From: Lepus europaeus
Taxonomy: Eukaryota; Chordata; Mammalia; Lagomorpha; Leporidae
Reading direction: 5' to 3'
DNA length: 64,000 nucleotides
NCBI RefSeq assembly: GCF_033115175.1
Contig: NC_084844.1
Location: forward strand, 77,132,531 to 77,196,530
Shown here: positions 1 to 11,084 of the stretch, piece after piece
Layout of the letters: every line of letters starts with the position of its first letter
Position numbering within the stretch: the stretch's first letter is position 1
The notes under the pieces: model-generated
The model's database searches: none
What the model was told of the DNA's origin: nothing
What the model saw: only the letters and a program-made list of their open reading frames with translations
Translations under genes and position numbers: made by a program

Positions 1-199
1 CTTTTAGGTGAGTAGAAGAATCTGATCATTTCTTCTCTACTACAGCCCTTCAGGGACTTGAATTTTATTCTTCTGTACCTTCCTTGCTTTTTCCAGTCAG
101 GTATAAGTATAGATGTCCACACAGAAATAGTTAAATTGCCAGACCTCTTTAAGTACGGGGCATCAAGCAAAAGAGAAAAGCAGTGAAACAAAAATTGGT

Positions 200-605
200 T
201 TGTTGCAGAGGTCAACAAGATGGGATGATTTTTCTTAGACCAAGACCAAAACAGAAGAGACACAGTTCATAAACTAAGAAATGAAGAAGGGTATATTGCC
301 AATAACTTTACAGAAATTTAAAAGATTATAAAGGAATACTGTGAATCAATATGTCAAAAGATCCAACAATTTATATGAAGCACATACATTGCTAGAAAAA
401 TACAAATTGTCACACTCTCAAGAAGAAACTAAAAATATTAGTAGCCTAAAGCAGTCAAAAATCAAACAATAATAATAATAATGAATTTAATCAGCAATTT
501 AAAACATTACCACAAAGTCCTGACCCAGATGGTTTCCTTTGTGAATTCTATCTAGCATTTAAAGATACAATAACAATATTTTTCAAACTCTACCAAAACA
601 CTTGT
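200..605 (+). mobile_element. Ancient L1 ORF2 fragment (reverse-transcriptase upstream part)
   Basis: Conceptual translation with several frame changes gives the typical LINE-1 ORF2 run: a K-R-D-T-x-x-K-L-R-N-E-x-G-Y-I block, then an I-x-D-Y segment, then S-P-D-P-D-G-F with a following E-F-Y and F-K segment, which is the conserved SPGPDGFTAEFY motif just before the RT core. Many substitutions and indels show it is old and dead. A SINE has inserted at its 3' side. What lies in bases 1-200 I cannot assign beyond likely being part of the same element. Confidence 0.75.
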
Positions 606-619
606 CAACTCATTGTCTT

Positions 620-752
620 TTTTTTTTTTTTTTTTTTTTTTTTGACAGGCAGAGGAACAACCAGGACTAGTACCCGGCTCCCCAACCGGGACTAGAACCT
701 GGAGAGCCAGCGCCGCAGGTGGAGGATTAGCCTAGTGAGCCACGGCATCGGC
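620..752 (-). mobile_element. CSINE, GC-rich head type, internally deleted
   Basis: Long poly-T, then GACAGGCAGAG, then the GGACTAGAACC(C/T)GG head ending in CCACGGCATCGGCC. Target-site duplication CAACTCATTGTCTT is seen at 606-619 and 753-766. The middle of the element (about 200 bases) is missing, so this is a short internally deleted copy. It lies inside the old L1. Confidence 0.9.
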
Positions 753-837
753 CAACTCATTGTCTTAAGACTTAAAAAACAATGAGTTCAAATGAATTGT
801 ATTGATATCCTAAAAGTCAACAATAGCAGGTAACTGG

Positions 838-936
838 GTCACAAGCAGAGGAGCCGGCCTCAAACTGGTTGTCCAGTACGGGATGCAGGCTCCCTAGCTG
901 TGGCTTACCCTACTGCACCACAACACTGGCCCCAAA
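838..936 (-). mobile_element. CSINE head fragment
   Basis: Only the head half of a minus-strand CSINE is left, ending CACCACAACACTGGCCCC. No target duplication seen. Confidence 0.7.
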
Positions 937-999
937 AGATTCATTTTAACACACCATGCTGATTGAGAAGAAAAATTGCATTGTTAGCATAGAGAACGT

Positions 1000-1590
1000 C
1001 AGCAAGAGACCTGGAAACATCACCTCAGCATTGTCCCCCTGCAGGCTGTGCTGCTGGCCTCCCTGGCCTGGAGGTAAAGGGGAAGATGATCAAGCTTACC
1101 ACTCACTGTGCTTTGCCCAAGGCCATGGCCACAGATTCCAGAGCCGACCGCGGGGAAGTGCAGGGCCCCCTGCAGCCAGTTCCAGCAGGTCCACCAACTC
1201 CACCTCCCCTTCTCGGGACACCAAGCTTCTGAGCCGTCTGGCTTCCTTTTCACAGGCGGGCAGAGGCTGGACCACCCTGGGACTCTGGGCGGCAGAGCCT
1301 GAGTACCACTGTGACGCGAAGAGCCCGCGTGTTCAGGTAATACTGCGCGGGCACACCTGATTGGATTGTTTGCAAAGCTGGAGGGGAGCGTTCGACGTCA
1401 CAAAGGTGTAGCCAGTCAGAGGAGGGTGGTGACTTGGGGTGGCAGTGTGGGGGCTGTGAGGGGAGAAGCCTGGGCTCTGGTCTGAAGCCGCCTCCTCCCC
1501 CTTTCTGTCTTCCGCTGCAGCCGAGGCCGCTGTACCTCTGTTCGACAGGGATCCGTGAGCTGGAGCCTGCAATGACCTGCTGCAGGTGAG
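1000..1590 (+). promoter_or_regulatory. GC-rich, CpG-bearing patch; possible old promoter and small exon
   Basis: This patch stands out from the AT-rich repeats on both sides. It keeps several CpGs (GACCGCGGGG, GACGCGAAGAGCCCGCG, GTTCGACGTCAC), a GATTGG inverted CCAAT at about 1360, and a CRE-like GACGTCA at about 1394. At 1503-1520 there is a good polypyrimidine tract and CAG acceptor, and at 1586 a GTGAGT donor, enclosing a 65-base candidate exon (1521-1585). The overall look recalls first exons of zinc-finger genes, but I cannot name a gene. The 134-codon frame at 956-1360 has no recognisable domain. Confidence 0.35.
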
Positions 1591-1699
1591 TCACCGTTTT
1601 CCGACTGTTGACTCCTGGGCCCTTGTCTTTCTTCACATTCCTGGGTCATTGTTCTGTATGGTCATTTACGTTTTATAAATTGATTTGAAGAGTGCGTAA

Positions 1700-2320
1700 A
1701 GGTATTAGATAATTGAATCCTTTTTTGATTCATTTCTCTTGTAAATATGTGTTTCCTAGTCTGTCTTTTGTCCACTTTGTTTCTTTCTGGTACTTAGTAA
1801 TCCAGTTGGCTTTATATGTGGATCTACTGCCCAGAAGTGTTGCTGTAGCTAATTATCAGTTGCATTTGTTTGGGGATTAGATTGGATTATCTTTGTATGT
1901 AATGTCATCCACATATATTGACAATTGCATTGAAAAAATGTGATTCTTTTATCTTACATGTCTTTGTTTCCCTGACTATAGGTCCAGTACAATGTTATGA
2001 GAGGAGGCAGCTTTGTCTGGGTGAGTGTCCAAGGAAAAATCTCTCAGTGCTCCTTAAGTAATTTATTGTATGCTAATTTTAGATAATCTTGATCAGATTA
2101 AGCAAATCATTATTTTTAAATATTTTGCTAACATTTGATTTTTATGGCTGGATGCAGAATTTTATTAAATGTTTTTAAATATTTAATCTAAATGATCATG
2201 TAATCCCTTGTATTCTTCACCTACCTGGATGATTTACATGGTTTTTTGAGAATGTTAAATACTCTTGCACTTTTAGTGTATCTTGCTTGTCATTGATCTA
2301 TTAGTTTTTCATATGTGGTT
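1700..2320 (-). mobile_element. Probable old L1 ORF2 remnant (antisense)
   Basis: AT-rich sequence whose phrasing between about 2090 and 2310 (GCAGAATTTTATTAAATG..., GTCATTGATCTATTAGT...) resembles antisense LINE-1 ORF2 text. Divergence is high and I cannot fix the ends. The first third, 1590-1900, shows nothing I recognise. Confidence 0.4.
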
Positions 2321-2333
2321 TATATAATATTTT

Positions 2334-2383
2334 AAAATATTTATTTATTTATTTATTTGATAGGCAGAGTTACAGAGAGACAG

Positions 2384-2424
<41 letters not shown>

Positions 2425-2682
2425 TCTTCATCTGCTGGTTTACTCCCCAAATGGCTGCAATGGCTGGAGCCGGGCCGATCCAAAGCCAGGAGCCTGGATC
2501 GTCTTCCAGGTCTCCCACACAGATGCAGTGGCCCAAGGATTAGGGTCATCTTCCACTGCTTTTCCAGACCATAGCAGAGAAATGGATTGGAAGTGAAGCA
2601 GCCGGGATGTGAACCTGTGCCCATATGAGATGCCGGCACTGCAGGCAATGACTTTACCCATTATGCCACAGCAAGGGGCCCA
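2334..2682 (-). mobile_element. CSINE, full length
   Basis: Starts with repeated ATTT units and GATAGGCAGAGTTACAGAGAGAC with a (GA)n run at 2388-2420, ends with the CCACAGCAAGGGGCCC head. Target duplication TTTATATAATATTT flanks it (about 2319-2333 and 2684-2697). Confidence 0.92.
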
Positions 2683-2717
2683 AATTTATATAATATTTAG
2701 TTAGAATATTTGCATAT

Positions 2718-3059
2718 TGGGGCCGGCACTGTGGCACATCAGGTTAAAGCCCTGGCCTGAAGTGCTGGCATCTCATATGGCACCAGTTCTAGTCCCAGTG
2801 GTTCTAGTCCTAGATGCTCTGCTTCCAATCCAGCTCTCTGCTATGGCCTGGGAAAGCAGTAGAAGATGGCCCACGTCCTTGGGCCCCTGCACCCACATGG
2901 GAGACCTGGAAGAAGTTCCTGGCTCCTGGCTTCAGATCAGCACAGCTCTAGCCATTGAGGCCATCTGGGGAGTGAACCAGCGGATGGAAGACCTCTCTCT
3001 CTGTCTCTACCTCTCTCTGTAACTCTGTATTTCAAATAAATAAAAGAAATTTTAATAAA
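2718..3059 (+). mobile_element. CSINE, full length
   Basis: Head GGGGCCGGCACTGTGGC, B-box-like GGTTCTAGTCC, then the CTCTCTCT tract and AAATAAATAAAAG tail. Perfect 15-base target duplication AGAATATTTGCATAT at 2703-2717 and 3060-3074. Confidence 0.95.
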
Positions 3060-3074
3060 AGAATATTTGCATAT

Positions 3075-3577
3075 CTTTTTGAACAAGAAGCTCTTTAATT
3101 TCACTTTAATTTACATCATATTCCAAGTTTCATCATCTGTGTAATAGTGGTTTCCCAAAAGACATTTAAAGATATTCTACTTATTTTCACTTGGGGCAAG
3201 TGTGGGAAACAAATGTTTTTTTCCTTCCTTAAAAGTTTGGAATATTCCATAAGTCATTTTCAAGTTCTTCAAAAATTGGCTCAGTTTGTTTAGGTTGTAT
3301 AGTTTTTTTAATTCTATGCTATATTTGTGTTTTGGGAAACTGTTTTTCAGAATATAGTGGATTTTAGTGTCTGTAGTCATATTTTCACCCCTAAGAATTT
3401 CATAAAGCTCTCTTAGCATCTTTGTAAGTTTGATGGACTCTATAAAGATGATTCTGTTTTAATTTCTTGAAAGTGCCTTTTGGCTAATTAATTTTCTTAA
3501 TATTTTTAAGATGTTTTTTGTGATGGCCTTTCCTTTCACTGAATGTCAAAAACTACAATTATATCACTATATCATTA
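3075..3577. other. AT-rich stretch, nothing assignable
   Basis: No exon, SINE or named repeat is recognisable here. The 80-codon minus frame at 3177-3419 lacks a domain and codon structure. Confidence 0.5.
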
Positions 3578-3833
3578 ATATGTTGTGGCACAGCATGTTA
3601 AGCCACCGCCCACAAGGCCAGCATTCCATGAGTCCCAGTTCCAGTCCTGGCTGCTCCATTTCTGATTCAGCGCCCTTTGCAGAAAAATATCAGAAAAATA
3701 TCAGAGGATGACCCAAGTAATTGGGCCCCTACCACCCACATGGTAGACCTGGATGGAGTCCCAAGCTCCTGGCTTTGGCCTTGCCAAGCCCAAGGTGGAG
3801 GCCATTTAAGGACTGAACCAGTGGATGGCATTT

Positions 3834-3897
<64 letters not shown>

Positions 3898-3992
3898 TAT
3901 ATATATGCATATATATTTATTTATCTTCCTCCACCCCTCCCTCTCTACTGTAAACTCTGCTTTGCAAATAAATAAAATAAACCTTTTTAAAA
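3578..3992 (+). mobile_element. CSINE, older copy with expanded microsatellite
   Basis: Degenerate head (GTTGTGGCACAGCATGTTAAGCC), a short AGAAAAATATC duplication inside at 3680-3702, then a compound (CT)n(TA)n(CA)n microsatellite at about 3833-3907 in place of the normal pyrimidine tract, and an AAATAAATAAAATAAA tail. Confidence 0.85.
3833..3912. repeat. Compound microsatellite (CT)n(TA)n(CA)n
   Basis: Three successive dinucleotide runs replace the pyrimidine-rich part of the host SINE. Confidence 0.95.
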
Positions 3993-4049
3993 ATAATATT
4001 TGGACATAGAAGAAGAACTGAAATAGGAACAAGAACAAAAACAGAAATG

Positions 4050-4615
4050 GGACTGATAGAGGAAGGAGAAGGAGTGAACAATCAATGGAGTCATACCACT
4101 GTGTCAGTTTCCGGGTTGGCTCCCAATGACTCATGTCCTGGTACTCCTGCCCCAGTGCAATCTTTTTCCATACTGACTAGGACTCACCTACGTAATCCAG
4201 CAGATATTCCAGAAATGATGGAGTGGGACTTATGAGGCCAGATCCTAAAAGAAATTTAAATTTCTCCCTTGCTCTCTTTTAAATAAGCTCTGGAGAATAA
4301 GCCAGGATCACAACTTTGGTAGTGCTTGGACAGCCCTCATAGAGAAATCCACATGGTGCACAACTGAGGCCTACTGCTAACAATCAGCACTGCATTTCTA
4401 GGCACGCGAGTGAGTGAACTGGACGTGAACCTGCCAGCCTCAGCCATACCTTCAGATGACTGCAGCCCAGCCAACAGCTCGATGCAGCTGCTGTGGAAAC
4501 CAGGTACAGAACTATGTATGTAACATTTCTGAATTTCTCGCCCAGAGAAGATGGTGTGTTTCTTGATTTTAAGCTATTAAATGTGGGAAAAATGGGGTAC
4601 AGTAATAAATAACTG
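4050..4615 (+). mobile_element. MaLR LTR of MLT1 type
   Basis: Recognisable MLT1 phrases in order: GGCTCCCAATGACTCATGTCC, then the CAGCCCTCATAGAGAAATCCACATGG segment, AACTGAGGCCTACTGC, CTTCAGATGACTGCAGCC, and the terminal TTTTAAGCTATTAAATGTGGG with GTAATAAATAAC. Very old, shared mammalian repeat. Confidence 0.75.
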
Positions 4616-5229
4616 TAAATGATAGGTGAGATAAGGTCTGAAGAATTACCATTTGATTTCATTCATTTAGTTTAACTTCTTGAAGGTTATTAGTGACCTT
4701 GAAAAGAGCAGTGCAGCAGAGTATGTGATCAAAAGCCTTAGTAGAGTGTGTTCAGAGGGACTGAGAGAAGAGAAAGTGGAGACAGAAACTGCAGGTAATT
4801 CTTTGGTAATTTTTTCTGTACAAAGAAACAGAGAATTGGGGCAGTAGCTGAAGGGAAAAGGGTGTTCAGGTTTTGCTTTTGATTTACCAAATAATATAGC
4901 CTGATGTATAAGCTGCTGCTGCTGATTTAATAGAGGCATAAAATTCAGTTAAATGTGTAAATGGCTGGTAGGTCCACTGTCCTTGAGTAGTTGAGTGTAA
5001 AAAAGATCTAGATCCGTGTCAAGGAATGGGCCACGAGGGGACAGACAGTTCATATTTAATAGGAGAAGGGCAGGCAGAGTACCCACTGCTGCTATTAATG
5101 CGTAGGTGTGGTGGTGGGTGCCCTTATTTATTCTGCTTTTTGAGAAGCAATGTCATCAAAAGTGAGTGAGAAGGAGAGAGGGTATAGGAGATTAGAGACG
5201 GTGTTGGAGAGTCATCCATGACAGCACAC
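4616..5229. other. Unassigned stretch
   Basis: Purine-rich text that may be another ancient dispersed repeat (for example the GTGGAGACAGAAACTGCAGG and GGGGCAGTAGCTGAAGGG stretches), but I cannot name it. The 90- and 92-codon minus frames here show no domain. Confidence 0.4.
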
Positions 5230-5962
5230 TGGGATGTAAGTACACTTTTCCAGGGAGTCCCAGCAAGGATAATTTAATAAAAATCAGTACCCAGATATTC
5301 AATTTCTATAAAATCTTTTCATATGGTATTCTCGTTCCCTAAAATAGAATGCCACCTAATGGGTACAGAGTTTGGGCTTGGGAAGATGAACACATACTAG
5401 AGATGGTAGTGACAATGGAATTGCAACAATGTGAATGTACTCACTGCCATAGAGTTATAGACACACACAAGTGATTAAAATGGTAAATTTTATGTTACTT
5501 ATTTTTTACTTCAGACACACAAAGGAATGGAGTACTGATACATACATCCTACAAAGGAAAAGACAGTTACCAAAGTCCATATTATAGTATTCAATTCATA
5601 TGAGAGTCCAGAATAGTAAAATCTATAGATAAAGGAGGAGGAGGTGGAAGAATAACTATATTTCTGAAGTTGTTCTTCTGAAATTTGTATTACTTAAAAA
5701 ATAAATTTTAAAAAATTAAAGAGCTCAAAGCATGCAAAGAAGAAAATCTATAGAGACAAATCATAGATTAGAACTGGGGTTGAATAGGGGCACTTTGCAA
5801 GAATAAGGGATTGATAAAGGGCACAGGGTTTCTTTGTGAGATGATGAAATGTTCTAAAATTCATTGTGAACATATCTGAGAATATGCCCAAATCATTGAA
5901 TTGTATGGTGTAAGTGGGTGAATGTTTTGTTATGTGAATTGTATCTCAACAAAATTCTCTTT
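5230..5962 (+). mobile_element. Two old L1M 3' ends in tandem
   Basis: First piece reads GTGAATGTACTCACTGCC then TTAAAATGGTAAATTTTATG (about 5420-5500), second reads GAATTGTATGGTGTAAGTGG then GTGAATTGTATCTCAAC (about 5898-5951). Both phrases are 3' terminal text of old mammalian L1M elements, so two separate copies, or one duplicated, lie head to tail. Confidence 0.6.
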
Positions 5963-6177
5963 TTTAAACATATTGACTAACTACTAATATAGGTTACATG
6001 AATGAACCTCAAAAACATATCAAATAAAGGAAGGCAGATGAAAGAGACTTCCTATTATTTAATTCCACTTGTATTGCATGTGATTTTTGGAAAGAGATCA
6101 GATGGCAAGTGGCATGGATGGGCATACCACTTGTTCCCTTCCCACCCTTCAGACTCGTACCACTCCAAGTAAGCTTT

Positions 6178-6506
6178 CTTTTTTTTAAGATTTATTTATT
6201 TATACGAAGGTCAGAGTTACACAGAGAGAGAAGGAAAGGCAGATAGAGCGGTCTTCCATCCACTGGTTCACTTTCCAATTGATTGCAATGGCTGGAGCTG
6301 TGCCAATCCAAAGCCAGGAGCCAGGAGCTTCTTCCAGGTCTCACATGTGGGTGCAGGGGCCTAAGTGCTTGGGCATCTTGTACTGCTTTCCCAGGCCACA
6401 GCAGAGAGCTGGATCAGAAGTGCAGCAGTCAGGGCTCAAACCGGCATCTGTATGGGATGCTGGCACTGCAGGTGGTGGCTTTCCCCACTATGCCACAGCG
6501 CTGTTC
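6178..6506 (-). mobile_element. CSINE, full length
   Basis: Poly-T, AAGATTTATTTATTTATACGAAGG start, CACAGCGCTGTTCC end. Target duplication CTCCAAGTA(A)GCTTT at about 6164-6178 and 6508-6521. Confidence 0.92.
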
Positions 6507-6521
6507 CTCCAAGTAGCTTTT

Positions 6522-6820
6522 CAACTGATTAAGTTGCAGGAAAAAGAGAGGGACAGGATGGACACTTTTGTGTGGCAGTGACCTCGTCCAAACCCAGCTC
6601 TAGGTGTGCTTGCCCACTTGCTCTTCAGCAGGTCACCTTGCTGATAACCATGGGGCAAAGTGTGCACAGAAAGATTGGCCAAAGAGGAACTGAACGTCAG
6701 GACCTGGAAAGCTATTTTGCTGAGATAATTTTTTTTTAACCCTCAGAAATTACCACATTTGCTTCCTTTCCTTCAAACTTGCCGCTAGGCACTTAACTGA
6801 ACCTGCCCACCTCATTCACT
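6522..6820. other. Unassigned stretch
   Basis: No exon or repeat that I can name. Confidence 0.4.
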
Positions 6821-6821
6821 A

Positions 6822-7600
6822 TGGTTTGGATATTAGTTAGAGTGTGGGCCCAAGGGCACATCTTTAAAGGTTTGGTTCCCCAAGTTTTATGTTAATGGTA
6901 GTAAATGGGTGGAAACATAAACCGATTGTGATGTTTAGAGGTGGGGCCTTGTGGAAGCAATTAGCTTGGATTAGATTACCAGAGTGGAGTCCCCATGATT
7001 GAATCCTGGTGGTCTCTTAAGGAGAGACACATTGACAGTACTCCTCTTGCCATGGGATGCTCTGCACCACCTCAGGACTCTGCCAGGAAGAACACCACCT
7101 CCAAATGCCAAGTCAATGGGGTTCACTGAACTTTTTCTCTTTTTTAGATTTATTTATATATTTGAAAGAGTTACACAGAGAGAGGAGAGGCAGAGAGAAA
7201 GAGAGAGAGAGTGAGAGAGAGAGGTCTTCTATCCACTGGTTCACTCCCCAATTGGCTGCAACAGCCAGAGCTGTGAAGATTCGAAGCCAGGAGCCAGGAG
7301 CTTCTTCCGGGTCTCCCACATGAGTGCAGGGGCCCAAGGACTTGGCTCATCTTCCACTGCTTTCCTAGGCCATAGCAGAGAGCTGGTTTGGAAGTGGAGC
7401 AGCTGGGTCTCAAATTGGTGCCCATATGGGATGCTGGTGCTTCAGGCCAGGGCATTAACCTGCTGCACCACAGCCCTGGCCCCAACTCATCTTCTGTACC
7501 TACAAAACCATAAGGGAAAATAAACATCATTCCCCCACAAGTAACTTGTTATAGGTATCTACCTCATTGTGGTAATGAAAAAATAATAAGTAATAGTTCA
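6822..7600 (+). mobile_element. MaLR LTR of MST type, split by a SINE
   Basis: Begins TATGGTTTGGATATTAG, contains AGGTGGGGCCTTGTGG, CTCTTGCCATGGGATGC and, after the inserted SINE, AAATAAACATCATTC (poly-A signal) and CTTGTTATAGGTATCT, the normal order of an MST/MLT-class MaLR LTR. Degenerate. Confidence 0.75.
7138..7484 (-). mobile_element. CSINE, full length, inside the MaLR LTR
   Basis: Starts TTTTTTAGATTTATTTATATATTTGAAAG, ends CACCACAGCCCTGGCCCC. Its (GA)n part at 7180-7223 creates the purine-repeat reading frames of this stretch. Confidence 0.92.
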
Positions 7601-8030
7601 TTCATGCGTAATTCATATCATATCTGGGTACAATGAGTGTGAAACCAGTTTTCAGAGTTCTACAGTCTTCCTTTGGTCACACATATTTTGGAATAGTTGT
7701 CCATCCCTCCAGTTGAGAACTATGAAGTGTGCAGTGATCAATGAGTTCTCCTCTCCGTATTCACCTCTTCTTCCTACCTAATCCTCCACTTAAGAATGAT
7801 TCCTCAAAGTGGAAAGAAGGAAGCAAACTTGTACCTTTGTGCCCATGAAGGTGTGAACATTCACCTAGGAAACTAGGTGAAACTAAGAGATCAAATAATA
7901 TTGGATAGAGGAATTATTTCAAATGATCTTTTCTTCTCCATATTCTAAGAAAATATATACTAGTTGGTTAGCTGTGACCATCAAGAAATATGCCATTGAT
8001 AGTGTAACTCCCTTTGCAAACATCATATCA
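7601..8030. other. Unassigned stretch
   Basis: No supported exon or repeat. The start of a 146-codon plus frame that enters the next SINE has no domain. Confidence 0.4.
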
Positions 8031-8048
8031 AAAATAAGAACACAGGGG

Positions 8049-8303
8049 GCCAGTGCTTTGGCATTGCAGATAAAGCCACTGCCTGCAGTGCTGGCATACC
8101 ATATGGGTTCCAGTTTGAGTCCCAGCTGCTCCACTTCTGATCCAGCTCTCTGCTATGGCTTGGGAAAGCAGTGGAGGATGGTCCAAGTCCTTGGCCCTTG
8201 CACCCACATGGGAGACCTGGAAGAAGCTCCTGGCTCCTGGCTTCAGATCAGCATAGCTCTGGCTGTTGTGGCTACTTGGGGAGTGAACCAGTGGATAGAA
8301 GAC

Positions 8304-8343
<40 letters not shown>

Positions 8344-8375
8344 GCCTTCAAATAAACAAATAAATCCTTAAAAAA
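8049..8375 (+). mobile_element. CSINE, full length
   Basis: Head GGGCCAGTGCTTTGGCATTGC, tail AAATAAACAAATAAATCC. Target duplication AAATAAGAACACAGGG at about 8032-8048 and 8377-8392, which puts it directly before another SINE. Confidence 0.93.
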
Positions 8376-8391
8376 ATAAGAACACAGGGGA

Positions 8392-8685
8392 GTGGGCATT
8401 TAACCTAGTGGTTAAGATGCCAGCTGAGACCCCCATGTCCCATATCACGGTACCTGCATTCAGTTACCAGCTCTGATTTCTGACTCTTGCATCTTGCTAG
8501 TGAAGAACTTAAGAAGCAACGGTGATGGCGTTAATAGTTCAGTTCCTGACACCTACATGGGATACCTGGATTGAGTTCCAGGCTTACAGCTTCAGCAGGG
8601 GTCAGTTCTGACCATTTGGAGAATAAACCAGCAGTTGGGAACTCTATTTACTTTCCTATCTCTGTCTCTGCTTCCTGAAAAGACA
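8392..8685 (+). mobile_element. Old CSINE subfamily member
   Basis: Divergent head (GAGTGGGCATTTAACCTAGTGG, TTAAGATGCC) and body (CCTGGATTGAGTTCCAGGC, GAATAAACCAGCAG), characteristic of the older C-repeat subfamily. The TSD of the preceding SINE ends exactly at its head. Confidence 0.8.
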
Positions 8686-9050
8686 ACAATTAGAGAAAAT
8701 GACTCATGGGTGTTATGAAAATGAGGCTATCATATTCTCTTGCTCATACATCAGATGATCGGTGGAAAGTAGGGTCTTCCTGGTGTGCCTGAGCACTGAG
8801 TTGGGCCATGGATTGTGGTGGAAGACAGCGAGGGAGGAAGAGGAATGTTAGGCAAAATCATTGCCCTCTTATCCTTCTATCTGAAGTGACCTCTCTAAAG
8901 CATCCGCTTTTCCTCTGGCCCTCAGATTCCCGCACATACATTCACTCTATTCTGCTTGTGTACATGCAATGAAACACAGTTTAGCTATTTCTGTGTAAGA
9001 TGTTGTGTTTGTGTGGAGTGGCTAAAATTGAAACAACTCACTAGGCAACC
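8686..9050. other. Unassigned stretch
   Basis: No supported exon or named repeat. Confidence 0.4.
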
Positions 9051-9054
9051 CACA

Positions 9055-9417
9055 AAGTCTATTTAATTGAATGTCAGAGTTACAGTGAGAGAAAGAGAAG
9101 AGGGAAGAAGGGAGTGAAGGAGGGAAAGAGAGAGAGAGAAGAGGGAAGAATGGAGGGAGAGAGAGAAGAGAGAGAGAATCTTTCATCCACTGGCTCTCTC
9201 CCCAGATGGCCTCAATGAAGTCAGGAGCCAGGAGCTTCATCTGGCCTCCCCCATGGGTAGCAGAGGCCCAAGTACCTGGACCATTTTCTGCTGCTTTCCT
9301 AGGCCATTAGCCGGGAGATAGGTTGAAAATGGAGCAGCCAGGACACCAACCAGCACCCACATGGGATTCTGACATTGCAGGTAGCAGCTTTACCCTCTTG
9401 TGACACAATGCTGATCC
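9055..9417 (-). mobile_element. CSINE with purine expansion
   Basis: ATTTAATTGAATGTCAGAGTTACAG start, GAGGGAAGAAGG/GGAGAGAG purine run at 9088-9178, GACACAATGCTGATCC end. Confidence 0.88.
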
Positions 9418-9605
9418 TCAGAACTAAAATTCTTAAAGGTTGTTTTTGATTTCAACTTAAAGCAGTCCATATAACTGCCATCAGGTGGAATTTTAAGAAT
9501 GCTCAAAGCATTTTGTTTACAACTAAACTTTCTCAGTAACTGAACACTGCCAAAAAAAGGCATAACAGATTCAGTCTTCTTTTTATTTAGTTTTAAAGTT
9601 GTATC

Positions 9606-9775
9606 CAATTATTTATATTTTATTTGAATGACAGAGACAGAAAGATATTCCATTCACTCATTCACTACCTCCCTCGCACTGCAAATGATCACAACAATAG
9701 GGCTGGGCAGGGGGCTAGAACTCAATCAGAGTCTAACATGTGGGTGGCAGGGACCCAGGTTTCTGAGCTATTTTG
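9606..9775 (-). mobile_element. Old CSINE fragment
   Basis: ATTTTATTTGAATGACAGAGACAG start, then CATGTGGGTGGCAGGGACCC. The head half is missing. Confidence 0.65.
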
Positions 9776-9795
9776 AGAGGAGTCATGAGATAATA

Positions 9796-10270
9796 GGCAG
9801 TCTGGAAATTGAGGGTAGAAAATGTTTCCCCCAAAAGTTATCCTTAGCAAGTGCCTGCCTGCCTGCCCACTCCTTGGGAGCTTCCAGTCTCAACATGAGA
9901 ACACCAAGGGTGTGGTGACTCCATCCTTCTGAGCTCCCAGTTTACTGTAAAGCAAATTAGGTATCCCACCCTTGTGATGGCTCTTCTGTTTTATCATGAA
10001 CAGGCCAGATAGGACAAAAGATTGTAAATCAGGTCTTTGGTTTGTCCCTACCTTATTAATTGGCAGTTTCTTCCCCAAAATTGTACTTAAAAACTCCACT
10101 ACCCCCATTCCCTTAGGGGTATCTTGGAAGCCCCTCTCCATGCCATTCTGGCTGGAGGTCTTTGACTCTAGTAAATCTTGCTTTTTAAATCTCTGTTTAT
10201 CTGCTTGGAAATTCTTCTTCCATGTGAGACAAAGAACTGAGGTAATTATCTTTGCCACTGCTATTTCCCT
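9796..10270 (+). mobile_element. Possible class I ERV LTR
   Basis: The order resembles a gammaretrovirus-like LTR: TACTTAAAAACTCC (weak TATA), a pyrimidine-rich start region, AGTAAATCTTGC as possible poly-A signal, TCTGTTTATCTGCTTGG, then TTCTTCTTCCATGTGAGACA. I see no internal retroviral sequence and no clear TG/CA ends, so this is a tentative call. Open frames here are incidental. Confidence 0.35.
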
Positions 10271-10476
10271 GTAACTCTGTCTTCTGCTGCCTTCTCAGGG
10301 TGTGCAGTAGCAGCAACCTGGATTGGCATGGAAATGAGACTTGGACCAGGCACACTGATATAGGATGCGGATCTCTTAACTGCTGTACCAATTGTCCATC
10401 CCTAATCCCCTTTTTATATGAACCTTCAAGGCATTGTGCTTGTCACTATTGCAGGTACAGTTTCTTGTATTTGATT

Positions 10477-10812
10477 TTTTTTTTTTTGACAGGCAGAGTG
10501 GACAGTGAGAGAGAGACAGAGAGAAAGGTCTTCCTTTTGCCGTTGGTTCACCCTCCAATGGCTGCTGCGGTAGGCGCGCTGCGGCCGGCGCACCACGCTG
10601 ATCTGATGGCAGGAGCCAGGTGCTTCTCCTGGTCTCCCATGGGGTGCAGGGCCCAAGCACTTGGGCCATCCTCCACTGCACTCCCTGGCCACAGCAGAGA
10701 GCTGGCCTGGAAGAGGGGCAACCGGGACAGGATCGGTGCCCTGACCGGGACTAGAACCCGGTGTGCCGGCGCCGCAAGGTGGAGGATTAGCCTAGTGAGC
10801 CACGGCGCCGGC
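10477..10812 (-). mobile_element. Young CSINE, GC-rich head type
   Basis: Poly-T, GACAGGCAGAGTGGACAGTG start, CpG-rich body (GGTAGGCGCGCTGCGGCCGGC), and GCCACGGCGCCGGCC end. Perfect target duplication CTTGTATTTGATT at 10464-10476 and 10813-10825. The many surviving CpGs and intact flanks suggest a recent insertion. It accounts for most of a 192-codon false frame. Confidence 0.96.
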
Positions 10813-10825
10813 CTTGTATTTGATT

Positions 10826-11084
10826 CTTAAGGTGGACAGATAACCTTCTGTTTATTAAAATTAATTTCTGTATGTCAAAAAGATAAATGGGTTTTTTCAC
10901 CTAAAGAAATCACAGAAGTGATTCCCACCACCTTTAAAATCAGTGGAGATAGAGAGTGGAATAGTTTGAAGCTTTATAAGATGTAGGCTAGTATATAGGA
11001 CCTGCATATAATTCAAATATTGATTAATCCTATAGTACTTGAAGTGAATTTAATGGAATCTGAGGTGGGTTTTTGTATAAAATT
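10826..11084. other. Unassigned AT-rich stretch
   Basis: Nothing recognisable. Confidence 0.4.

Noticed and set aside
2345..2648. Arg/Glu- and Ser/Leu-repeat frames (also at 3667, 7113, 8028, 29588, 30675, 39794 and others)
   Set aside because: All come from the CT/GA-rich 3' part of CSINEs.
10252..10830. 192-codon plus frame
   Set aside because: Mostly the young minus-strand CSINE at 10,477-10,812 read on plus.
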